NCBI GenBank assembly: GCA_964036275.1
Contig: OZ038435.1
Location: 6,144,187-6,208,186, forward strand
Direction: 5' to 3'
DNA length: 64,000 nt
Source of the DNA: Litoditis marina
Lineage: Eukaryota > Nematoda > Chromadorea > Rhabditida > Rhabditidae
Both the position numbers and the translations under genes were made by a program. Below the pieces are notes generated by a model. The model saw nothing but the letters and a program-made list of their open reading frames with translations, was not told the origin of the DNA and ran no database searches. This document shows positions 44,701 to 53,500 of the stretch, in pieces (position 1 is the stretch's first letter; every line of letters starts with the position of its first letter).

Positions 44701-45209
44701 AGATAGCCCATTTGCCAAATAGCCGTGTGAACCGTCATTTGGAGGAATCGTTGGTTGATAATTCACAATTTCATCAACGACATTTTGTAGTTATTCACAT
44801 AAAACCATGATTTAGGCAGTATAGTTGTAGAAACTTGAACTATTTTAAATGATTTTCGATTTTCGATGATTTAAATAATGAATAAATAAATCCACTCAAA
44901 AACATGGTTCTTGGAAAATCGAAAATGACAAAATTGATCAGAAGCATCTAAAATAAGCTTTTTGCAGAAATGGGTCATGAAAAAGCTCATAAAAAGGACA
45001 ATTAGTGGTTAGCGTCCGCGTCACACATACTTTTGAACGTGGTTCAAGTTTAATCATATGAGGCGGATACTTCATAAATTTGCCCGTGGAGAGAACTTCA
45101 CTAAGCTAGATATGGAAACAGTGACTCACCCTATTTTCAAGTCGTCTTGGAAGCCTTTGAGTATGCTCTCTGAATAGCGGTGACCAACTGTCTCTCCTTC
45201 GTTATACAT
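32709..45209 (-). CDS. Casein-kinase-1-like protein, probable pseudokinase
   Basis: Placed exons, 5' to 3' on the minus strand: 45209-45130, 37935-37881, 37676-37615, 37435-37357, 36543-36475, then one of two duplicated blocks (35641-35531, 35427-35344, 35199-35096, or a copy at 34571-34029), 33751-33644, 33081-32961 and 32797-32709. Phases fit throughout, giving about 320 residues. The true last exon was not found. The C-lobe block FDDVESVAYVLEYLELGALP is typical of CK1/TTBK kinases (DDLES...LPW). The glycine-loop region is GLMRQGFCATVGRTY. The beta-3 lysine is Gln (VLQV, about 103), the catalytic HRDIKP reads PRTVYP (192-197) and DFG reads DID (228-230). Loss of the lysine and the catalytic Asp argues against catalysis. 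Nematodes have a greatly expanded CK1/TTBK set, many expressed in the male germline. Function here is unknown. Confidence 0.68.
33166..33450. mobile_element. Family H hAT-type MITE with 8-bp target duplication
   Basis: The 285 bp element has inverted ends GGCCAATTACACATGCAACC and, at the right, GGTTGCATGTGTAAACGGCC(C), with many GGTTGCAT/ATGCAACC repeats inside. AAAACTTC flanks it on both sides (33158-33165 and 33451-33458). An exact 8 bp duplication fits the hAT superfamily. It lies in a kinase-gene intron. Confidence 0.85.
33807..33994. mobile_element. Family H hAT-type MITE, copy 2
   Basis: 188 bp, ends GGGGCAAACAAACACAAGCA and GGTTGCATGTGTAATTGGCC, interior AACCGGGTTGCATGCAACC. Flanking octamers CTACTTTA and CTACATAA are similar but not identical, so the insertion is older. 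Confidence 0.7.
34010..34683 (-). repeat. Duplicated exon block B of the pseudokinase gene
   Basis: About 674 bp nearly identical to 35077-35754. It contains copies of three exons: 34571-34466, 34359-34276 and 34132-34029. Relative to block A the first exon lacks five bases (AACAA, after CACACCTGG), which shifts its frame. A cryptic acceptor, ATCACAG, seven bases inside the second exon (start 34352) would bring the frame back, with a 12-base net loss. The block therefore either decays or encodes a variant segment (HTWSRVSLGFQAKNVSALLR in place of HTWNNREFRWASRSRVTDV). Confidence 0.8.
34687..34765. repeat. 29-bp tandem repeat, three copies
   Basis: TTGCTGAAGCTGTCTACAGC recurs at 34687, 34716 and 34745, each followed by a different nine-base filler. 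It lies at the junction between the duplicated exon blocks. Confidence 0.85.
34823..35077. mobile_element. Possible solo LTR at the duplication junction
   Basis: 255 bp beginning TGTTGTGTGG and ending GGATACAACA, so the termini are TG...CA with short inverted ends. It holds an AATAAA (34973-34978) followed by a CT-rich and a GT-containing stretch, like the poly(A) region of an LTR. No clear target duplication is seen and no second copy is in the window, so the call is tentative. Confidence 0.4.
35077..35754 (-). repeat. Duplicated exon block A of the pseudokinase gene
   Basis: This copy has three exons with intact frame: 35641-35531 (37 codons), 35427-35344 (28 codons) and 35199-35096. It joins the upstream exon 36543-36475 and the downstream exon 33751-33644 in phase. 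It is therefore the likely ancestral copy. Confidence 0.8.
35811..36038. mobile_element. Family H hAT-type MITE, copy 3
   Basis: Left end TGCATGCAACCGGGTTG, right end GTTGCATGTGTAAACCGC, with internal TTGCATGTGTACAAAA and its complement. It immediately follows duplicated block A and its GC-rich hairpin (35690-35800). Confidence 0.65.
36143..36266. mobile_element. Family B MITE, copy 2
   Basis: 124 bp, TTAAAGAATGACGATTATGT at the left and TTATCGTCCTACTTTAA at the right, with internal CCTTTAAACTG and CAATTGCAGTTTAAAGG arms. TTAA at both ends. Confidence 0.8.
38087..38313. mobile_element. Family J palindromic element (CCGAACC/GGTTCGG)
   Basis: Left arm CTTACCGGTCACTGGCGAAC then CCAAACCG; right arm CGGTTCAGTCAGTTTGGTTT then CCAGTGACTGATTCGGTTC. 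Inverted repeats of about 90 bp flank an AT-rich centre. Confidence 0.65.
38787..38888. mobile_element. Family D MITE, copy 3 (short)
   Basis: Begins ATACTAGAAGTAAATTGA and ends GTTCTGCTGTGTTTATCAGT then ATAG. The phrase CTTTGTCATTTCA is duplicated inside. Confidence 0.6.
40371..40660. repeat. 60-bp minisatellite, about five copies
   Basis: The unit reads TTGATAAATTTCAAATGATA, then CAGTACCTTTATTCCACACA and GGACCTGTGCGCGCGCACAA. Successive copies start exactly 60 bp apart (40391, 40451, 40511, 40571, 40631). The last runs straight into the next array. Confidence 0.9.
40661..42000. repeat. 48/30-bp minisatellite with 485-bp higher-order unit
   Basis: Long units (about 48 bp: GTAGTTGTAAGGCCTGC, CAACCTATGTTATCCTGC, GAAAAATGTTCAC) alternate with short 30 bp units that lack the middle 18 bp. 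A higher-order block of about 485 bp is repeated (GGCCTACGAGAATTG at 41118 and again at 41603). All unit lengths are multiples of three, so several frames stay open for hundreds of codons on both strands. The frame from 40661 on the plus strand reads as repeats of CSRSCKACxPMLSCKK. I treat these frames as a by-product of the repeat, not as genes. Confidence 0.9.
42780..43455. repeat. Direct repeat pair around GGCGCC-rich palindromes
   Basis: About 110 bp at 42780-42890 recurs at 43356-43452 (CAAATTTTAGNCAATTNGGT, then AAACCTATGCGGACACCGG). Between them are three clusters of GGCGCC (42992-43021, 43131-43158, 43268-43297). Confidence 0.75.
44996..45055 (+). repeat. tRNA-like A/B-box sequence
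   Basis: ATTAGTGGTTAGCGTCCGCG is followed 20 bp later by ACGTGGTTCAAGTTT. The spacing fits an internal pol III promoter of a tRNA-derived SINE. No full tRNA fold is seen. Confidence 0.35.
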
Positions 45210-45510
45210 GATGTGCTGCCTTGTACATTCAGCAGCCGGATAGACGTAACACGTTAACAGGACCGTAGACGTATGCAAATTAGCATAGACATGCAAATAA
45301 GATTATAGGTGGTAATGGTTCACATATCAAACATTTTCAAGAATTGAAAACTTGTTAGTACTAAGAATTGGGAAACCTTTTTAGTTTTTACGAGTCGGAA
45401 AACCTTTTCAATTTCAGGAACTGGAGAACTTGTTTAGTTTGGAGAACCGGAAACCTGCAAGTACCAAATGATCGGAAAACCCAATTGTTCAGTCGCTTTT
45501 GTAACTGGCC

Positions 45511-45622
45511 CATCGCAGAAAGTTGGCGCTAATCGTTCTGAGTAGATCAAAGATACGCAGATGAGTTGGTCGCTCGCCAAACCCCACCTTCTACAAAACT
45601 GATCGCACGCTGTCCACATTTG
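45511..45622 (-). repeat. Fragment of the composite SINE-like repeat
   Basis: On the minus strand GGGGTTTGGCGAGCGACCAA, CTCATCTGCGTATCTTTGAT and CTAC match the left part of the copy at 22772-22850. Confidence 0.65.
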
Positions 45623-46238
45623 ACAGTGACCACGAATTTGAGATGGTTTAGCACCTGAAACAAAACCATGTACAAAGGATTCGATTAGATGCAATTGAAG
45701 TTTAATCTCTCAGATCTCCACCTGTTCTCCCTCTGAGAGGTCAGTATGACTACGAATTTGTCAGTTCTTTTGATTCCAATCATATGAACGTTAACTGAAA
45801 CGTGAATGAGTTTTGTACTCAATTCTGACTCCCTGGGTGTTGGAAATTATCTTCGACCGAGTTGAAATTCGCATTGGCTACCAATTAGTTGGACTGTTCG
45901 ACATACTTCAGTAGTAATTTGAATGAATTTGTCATATGCACTGACAAAATTCGTAGTCTTACATTATGTACCAGACAACTGCTCATTTTACTCTGATAAC
46001 TGATATGTAAGTCTATGGCAACGTCTCAATCAAACGGCTTCCAGTATTTTCCAGTTCTGTGGCTCTGGCCTTGGACCAGGACTACATTATTATTACAGTT
46101 GATTCGGAATGACCCAACTTCTTGCTTTGGTTTGATTTCAGTCTAATAGTTAAAAAAACCGATCGCCACTGATATCCAAGAAAAGAGACATCAGCTCCGA
46201 ATTGAAGTGTTATCCTCTATTACTATCGCATAGTTGCC

Positions 46239-46369
46239 TTAAAGAAGGACGATTGTGTGGTCCAATTTCAAAGCTTCAGTCCTTCAGACCGCAATACATT
46301 TCTCAATTGCTATTTAACGTTTAAAGGACCGATGTCACGGGATCGTTCCACATTAAGGTCCTTCTTTAA
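46239..46369. mobile_element. Family B MITE, copy 3
   Basis: 131 bp, TTAAAGAAGGACGATTGTGT at the left and AAGGTCCTTCTTTAA at the right, with CTTCAGTCCTTCAGACCGCA inside. TTAA ends. Confidence 0.8.
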
Positions 46370-46524
46370 ACTCGCTTAGTGCACTAGTGACTGTGATTTG
46401 CCGAATCGAGCTCGGGCTAGCTTCACAACCCTCTCTGCGAATATTTTGACCATGACAAACGCAAACTGTGGAAGCCCGCCCACATTTTTGAGTTCGCCAT
46501 GGTCAAAACCAAAGTTTGCGCTTG

Positions 46525-46686
46525 CGATAGTCGAACAATCCCGCCACCTTCATCCCATCCTGAGTCTCTCAATCTGCCTCACTTTTTCTTGTATCTCACA
46601 TCCCAACGGAATGTTAGAGCAGAGAAATAGCGTATGTTTGCGGAGACGCAGGATGGGATTAAAATGCCGGGATCTTCTAGCATACG
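46525..46686. mobile_element. Family F MITE, copy 1
   Basis: Left CAATCCCGCCACCTTCATCC, right GGGATCTTCTAGCATACG, with GAGACGCAGGATGGGAT inside. The second copy is at 62072-62232. Confidence 0.7.
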
Positions 46687-47485
46687 GCCTCAACTCATTT
46701 GTGGTGACCAAATCTTCGTTGACACCGGCAATGCTCATATCTTGATTGAGAATCAACGTGATGAAAGTACAAACTACAAACACAGAAACATTAACGCATT
46801 AACGCAATGTAAGCTGCTTGCTTTGTAGAGAGCAAACTTTACAAGAGTACAACTCAAAAAGATGTAGACTGAATAGAAATATCATTGCTTGTTCCGTATT
46901 CCAGAGTACAAGTTCACGGATCGGTAACTAGATCATAGGTTTTTTCCACCTAGTTGCGCGAAAAAGTTCGAAAGTTGAAAGAGTGCGCTGCTCTTTCTTG
47001 GTTTTCTGCTCAATTAGCGCGAGTTCTCAAAGAATTCTTCAAATAACTCGATTCCCTTTGCTCCCATTCAGTAGTTGCACTCTCTGCCTAGGTGGCGGAA
47101 ATTGTTCGAGAAAGTATGCAAAAACCGAACTTTGCAGAGCTTATTATATTAGCTCACAAATTAACAGTCAGTTCTTCTGCAAAATGGTGCAATACTTTCG
47201 TTCCCAATAGGCTTGAAAGGTTACATAACACAGGGGAGAATAGTAATAGCCCCAATTCGATTAGTTTGCAATTTTTTTAGCACTAACCACTCGATTTTTG
47301 AACAAGTCAACGCCAAGTCGAGCGCACAGGTATATTTTTGATGGTTTACCACAGAAAAAAATTGGCGAAACGTTTTCCTTCATATTCGATAGGTGAAACA
47401 GTAAGGTATGACTGAACCTCATGAAGCTGTGTGAGCCACTGGCCGAACTTTCCTGAGGGCACACGTATCACTATCACTACCGATA

Positions 47486-47733
47486 TTAGGGTTGTTAATC
47501 GAGTGGAAAATTTCGAGTTTTTCGAGTTTTCGAAAATTCGAGTTTCGAGTTTTTCGAGTTTCCGAAATTTCGAGTGTATCGAGTTTCGAGTTTTTCGAGT
47601 TCTGAAATTTTCGAGTTTTTCGAGTTTCGAGTTTTTCCAGTTTCGAGTTTTTCGAGTTTCGAGTTGAACTGAAAACTCGAAATTTCGAGTTTATTTCGAG
47701 TTTTTCGAGTTCGAGTTTTTTTTAACAACCCTA
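47486..47733. mobile_element. Family G MITE, copy 2 (TTTTTCGAG repeats)
   Basis: 248 bp with TAGGGTTGTTAA and TTAACAACCCTA ends. The inside is almost wholly TTTCGAGTTTTTCGAGTTT repeats and a reverse-complement arm. CCGATAT flanks both sides within a base or two. The same ends and repeat occur at 13251-13401. Confidence 0.75.
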
Positions 47734-48479
47734 CCCGATATCGGAACATGAGTTTTAACATATAAAATCACTCATACAGTGTAGAGTGTGATAAGCGAGC
47801 GACGAAGGATGTGACCAGGCTGCCGGAATATTCCGTGGATTCTCAAAATGGCAATACCGCTAGGGAAGGACATTTCACATCAACCTAAAATTCATATCAA
47901 TATTGTTCATAACAGTATGTTCCACATATAATATAGAGTTTTCTCATAAGCTATGTCACGGAATGATCTCACAACGTGTTTTAAGAATACTGGGGCACTG
48001 GGTATCTTGGGGACGCTCACGACGAGGTATCTTCAGCGAAAATATGTAGTGAGTGACTAAATCATCGTTAGAGTGCTGTGAGTCACTAGTTCTTACCGGA
48101 ACCAACAGGATCAAACTACAAACACCTGATGAAAGTGCGAAGTTACCCGAATAGATCTGCTTGGAAAACAGTTGATCTTACGAGAAGAGTGGGCGTTGAA
48201 TAGTTCCGGTTGACCCTTGCAGTAGTATTCCGGATTGCTCGGCTATTCATTGTCCTTTTCTATTCTGACGTCGCACAGCGTCGCTTAGCTGCAGTTGTTC
48301 CAAATTAATTGCTCGTGTTTTCAACGAAAAAAAAATAGAACAAGACATAACGACATGCATGTAAAGAAGTTTTGTTATCGCACGTATTATTCTTTTCGGG
48401 TTGCGATATTCTGTTAACCTCATGAGATCACCTCAAGAACAATAACTTACCAACGACTGCCAAGCTGCTATTGATACCT

Positions 48480-48652
48480 GGCGGCGTAGCAATCCCTCCA
48501 ATCTCACGAGAAGTTCATATGAGTTTCTCATGAGATACCTCATGAGCTACTCGTGAGCCATCAATGTTGTAGCATAGCAATCAAAATCATGAGAAGCTCA
48601 TGCGAATATCTCATGAGGTATCTCATGATATTTTTGAGGGATTGCTACGCCG
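48480..48652. mobile_element. Family E palindrome (CATGAG repeats), copy 1
   Basis: GGCGGCGTAGCAATCCCTCC at the left and GAGGGATTGCTACGCCGCC at the right. The body is made of TCTCATGAG/CTCATGAG hexamer-like repeats. Copy 2 is at 56729-56892. Confidence 0.75.
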
Positions 48653-48678
48653 CCTGCTATAGGAAATGGCAAACCTTT

Positions 48679-48752
48679 CTTTTAGTTTGGTACACTCCAT
48701 CCGGTATGAGTTTCGACTGGGAAAAACCACAGGATCAAACTACAAACACAGC
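48679..48752. repeat. Family A mini-palindrome
   Basis: TTTTAGTTTGGTACACTCC at the left, GGATCAAACTACAAACACAG at the right. Another right arm alone is at 48107-48126. Confidence 0.55.
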
Positions 48753-49272
48753 GACAAGCTTGCTTGCATTGAGCAAGGGCAAATCCTACTCACTACATCA
48801 TTGGTAGTTGGCAGGTAGTTCTACACCTGTCAACTACAAAATCACTGTATTTATCTGATTAACATGTAATTCAAGTGCTCCGAACTGAAATATTGCCTGG
48901 CGATTTCCTATTTCGCTTTCCGATTTCTGGCTTCTTAGCTATTTTGCTGCCACCCAGTTCGGAGCGGAGAAGCGTTTTTCGGGGTTCTACGTCGCTAAAC
49001 GGTCTTTGTTCACATTGTTCCTCCGGCGATAATTGTCCATTTGCAGCCATAATTACAGCTTTTTCTGACGGAACTCAAATCTATGATAGACCGAAAAAGG
49101 TGAGAAATATCGACAAACACCCACTATCCGCCAGTTCCGGGTCAGGTTGTACGAATCGGTTGTTGATGTTACTAAACTACGGAGAACAGAATGAGAGGTT
49201 GAAAAATAGATAAGCGCTACTGTAAAGTAACTTTCTGTGACAGCACAGTTAATAAAGCGAATATCAGTTGAC

Positions 49273-49465
49273 TTAGAGGGGGGCAGAAAGGAAAGCTAGT
49301 TTAGGTATCCCGGGGTACCTAAACATAACGTTGCGCGCGCCAAAACAGGCAAACACGTGTCAACCGTATGCAAATTAGGTTCGTTAGTTTGAATCCAAAG
49401 TTATACTTATCGGTTTCTCTTGATAAGCTCATTTCAAATTAACTTTCCTTTCTGTCCCCCTTTAA
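49273..49465. mobile_element. Family C MITE, copy 2 (inverted)
   Basis: 193 bp, the reverse complement of the element at 11472-11663 with few differences, e.g. GGTATCCCGGGGTACC against GGTACCACGGGGTACC. Confidence 0.75.
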
Positions 49466-50579
49466 TAAAAGCGTGACTTATGAGAACAAAATAATTGTAC
49501 AAAATAAAATGATTCTCATTTTCACGCTTCTCGTCATGCTACGCTCGTAGTTTCACCAAATTTGTAGTGTCAGCGTAACTAATCGGCAAAGTTTATTCTG
49601 AGTATATTACAATCTTTCTGGGTATCCGACATACGTCACACTTGGGTTGATTGAGTTAATCAAGCTTCTTACTCAACAGAATCATAATAACAAGACAGAG
49701 GGCCGTATCAGTATCCAAGTCGGTAGTTTTCAACCTGTCTCTTTCCCAACATGCGAGTTTCATTGATCCATTGTGGATAGCGTACTCTACACACTCTCTC
49801 CTATGCTGACAAATAATCAACGACCGCTCACTGCTCAAAATAGGCCCTTTTCTTTATTTGTGAGATCATTGGAGAAATACTATAATTTGCCCTTGCAATA
49901 GTTGCGCCGAAAAACATAGTTCTGCAAAATAACATAAGAAGAAAGAGACACAGGTTTGAACCTGGCCGCCGGCCGGATTATGCTTGGATCTCGTCAGGAA
50001 GCATTTGAATTTCAGTGCTTTATGCCTCCAATTATCGCGCTGATCGAACACCAAAAAATTTGTTTGTGGAAAATACAAGGCCGAGCTCTGTATTTCTAAA
50101 TTTCTGATGTGCACTATCACGATAATGTAACATTTTCTCTTTTTTTCTTTTCGTATATGCTCTCTTTCTCGATGAGAGATATTCAAGAAGGAATTGTATC
50201 TGCAAAACACTTGGTGCTGGTATTTCTTCTATTACCCGCCATAAGAACTTCATTTCATTCCTTATTCTTGGCTGTGTGAAAGTCTGATTGACGTCAGAGA
50301 GGCGCTGGGAGTTGGAGGAGAAAATAATATAGTTCTTATATTCATGTAGAGCATCTGAAAAGATTATGCAAAGACAACTAACTGTAAACTCCTCCAAGGT
50401 TATAAAAAAGTTTCAAGTTCGCGACGTCACATTTTCTTGTCGACGTCACACTGGTTCAGCTCAGATATTTCTGAACTTTAGTTGATCACTAATCGGTATC
50501 GTATTCGGCGGAGCCACATGCCCCGCCCCTTCTATGTGCCTGGCCCCGCCCCCTGAGAGTGGTCTCAGCTCACGGGGGG

Positions 50580-53500
50580 ATGCTAACTACCGCCGTTCTC
50601 TTTCTCGTTCTCATTACAAAAGCCAACACAGAACATCCGCCGGTACGTTTCACACGTTCAAAACCTAACAGATTTTCCCAAACTTTTCATGTCCCGGAAA
50701 ATACGTTACGTTAAAAGGGAAGCAAACATTTGAATAGGAATATGTAATGACAAAGTGAATAGTTTTGAATCGAAATGGCAAAGGTTAGTGAGAAACTCAA
50801 TCGATTTCGTTAAAGTGCAAGGAAAACTTCATAATATGTTGTAGAGTAGAGACGGAAAAACTGTTTTTTCTGTGCTCCTAACAGTGAACCAACTCTTTTC
50901 AGCTCATGAAAAGTGACAAGGAGATTGAGTATCAGAAAACAACCTATACGGAGACAGAGTGAGTTTTTTTATTTCTTTCTTTCGGTTCTCTCTAATTCAT
51001 TCAGCTTTCCATTTCGTATGTGTGTGCTACTTTGCTCTGGATTCTCTCTTTCTCATTTCCTCTTCATTTTCTATTTGGATCCACTACCCTCTACCACATT
51101 ATCTACGTTCCTATTTTTTGAGAATAACTTTCGGTTCTAGATCCGAATTCCAATCGTCCAAATTTTTGATGTCTCATCAGATTGTATCATTATCACAATG
51201 TCACAAAGTTAGTTCCAATGCCACCTTCAAAAGTGTAAAAATCCCATTTTTATCTCACATTGTCTCATTACAATGTGTTTTCGTATTTTCACACTGTTTT
51301 ATTTTATGATCATATTTTAGTTGTTTTCACTTTATCGTGTGATTTGATCGTGAAATAAGTAAACTTGTCATTCCCAGGCCCTTCTTGAGTATGAATCAAA
51401 AACACAATCTGTTTTGCCGGTTGAGCAAACCTTTTAGTCCACTTCCCAACGGAAGCGAGCCTGTTTTTCTGAATACATGAACGAAAACAAGTTTCCGTTC
51501 CCATTTTTCCTTTGTTGTGCTCTTTTTTATATACCGCTAGTCTGATGCAGAAATGCGTGAAACGTGTGCACGTGTCTGGTAACGTCGTTTAACGTGACTT
51601 TTTATCATTTTGTAGTTTAAGCATTTTACATCGAATTTCTTCTAATGGTTTGGAAATATTAACATCGGTCTATAACTTTGGTTAGTTTTCTCTGCTTCTC
51701 TTGGATAAGATCTGAACAAAAACTACTTGTTTAGAGCCTAGTCTCTCAACTTTCTCAATCCCCAGGGTGAAGTAGACAATATCAAGACTTTGCTCCATTT
51801 CAACGCCTACTCTTCTTAAAACAACTTTGTATGATCATCATATGCTCGTAAAATGCTCATCTGAACTTTATTTGGAAATGGCATCAGAAAGGATTATTTG
51901 GAGTTTTTATAAAAACGAATTTTCAAATGATTAGTTTTTTGCAAAAAGGAAAAACTAAATAGCTTTAATGTACACGTTCCGATCAAGGGAGATTTACATT
52001 GTTACATCATTCTTCACCTTTTCGTCTCTTTAGCATTCACAATTTCAAGATGTATTTAGTTTACATAAAGAAAGTCGTTTCGAGATATCGCTCATTGACT
52101 GCCGCACAGATGTTTTTTATCTCGTTTTACTAAGAAATTTTCTTCGCTACAAATATTTTCATCACTTGTTAATCTAATGTTACTATGTTACTCTAATTGT
52201 ACATGTAGTTGCCTTTCTTCACATGACTTGTAGTAACAATTTGCGACATGTATAATTCAACGGAGTATCTCCCTGACTGGCAATTAGTAGGTTAGAGACT
52301 AAAGTATTCCCTCAAATACAATTTCACACAAAACAAGAGAAATGGAAACATAGGATAAATATGTTTTCTGTAAGTGGTGTTTACTATACGGTACGGGATG
52401 GAGAGTGATACAGGAGAAAAACAAAGCTTGTATTGTATTGTATTGACTGTAAAGCGGCTTTGGGGGCAGAGGCGGAACTGTAATAGTTCGCCGCGCTGCT
52501 AGGTTTGTAGTTTGATGCCGCTTTGATTGAGGCGTTTGACTTGACAACATTTTGAAGAAGAAAAATAAGATATAAAGACTTCCTGAATTTCGGTGGTGCA
52601 TTGTGTTATGAAAAAAGCTATGAAATTAATTAACACACTTTCGAAATGTTGACCACCAACGATTATCATATAATTTCTGATGTATTTTCTATTTTACAAC
52701 CGAGAATTGAACTACAATTCTATTAATCTAGCATTCTCATTTCGGCCTGAATTTGTCTTCTTCGAAAAGAAAACATTTGCATGAATGAGCCTCGAACGTT
52801 CATCTAAATTGCCTATTAGATGGCTAAAATGGGAGATAGAAAGCCTTCTCGCTTAGCAAGACAATTAGCAGTTAGCGCACTCACACTTGTGCAGAGGGAG
52901 GGGCACGACTTCGAAAGTAAGCTCGGAATAATTATTTATTTACCTGAGTTATAGTTTAATGAGCGCGTTCCTGATTGGAGGGACCAGACCCTGTAATGTG
53001 CAACAATGCATGTTTTTTTTTGAAATTCGGAAAAAAGTCGATTAATCCTAGGTGCTACCTCCCAATTCAGGAGAAGCGGTCCCTTCAACTGGTTTGCAAT
53101 CCTCTTGTTAGTCACTTGATAACCGCGCGTACTTTTAAAAGAAGTATGCGAAAACGAGCAAACCGTATGGTTATCCCTCAAAACCTGTCCTATATACGCG
53201 GGAAACCCCTCAAAACATTCCCGTTTTCGTTATTTATTCATGTTACTTATGGTCAAAAATTGAAATCCCAAAGGTAGTTGTTTGGATGAGTTCTAAATTG
53301 CTCTAAACATTGTAATTAGTCACCTCTGTTTGCGAATGTTTTATCTTTTCATCCCTAGTAGAAATCGTTTCCGCTCATAATTTTCCCTGAAAACATTATT
53401 GACCTTTTTTTCGAGAACGTTTTAATTAATTTGTCGCAGAGCAGTCAATTGGGACAACCGATTACATGTCAAAGAAAAACGAAACGAGGGCTGGGGGGGG

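Larger units (their letters stand above)
37936..45129 (-). other. 7.2-kb first intron of the pseudokinase gene
   Basis: Defined by donor GG|GTGAGT at 45129 and acceptor GTTCAG at 37936. It holds the family J palindrome, a family D MITE, two minisatellites, a GGCGCC-rich stretch with a direct repeat, and a tRNA-like sequence. I see no convincing gene inside on either strand. Confidence 0.6.
45210..50579. other. Divergent intergenic region, pseudokinase / GABA receptor
   Basis: 5.4 kb separating two start codons that point away from each other. It is packed with elements (composite repeat 45511-45622, family B 46239, F 46525, G 47486, E 48480, A 48679, C 49273). The open stretch 48875-49213 (112 codons, plus) shows no recognisable family. 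The last 400 bp before 50580 carries an acceptor-like GGTCTCAG shortly before the receptor start and may be promoter and outron. Confidence 0.5.

Noticed and set aside
48875..49213. 112-codon plus-strand frame as a gene
   Set aside because: No recognised motif, no splice or promoter context, and it lies among MITEs.
52299..52601. 100-codon minus-strand frame in a receptor intron
   Set aside because: It overlaps a family A arm, has no recognisable motif and lies antisense in an intron.
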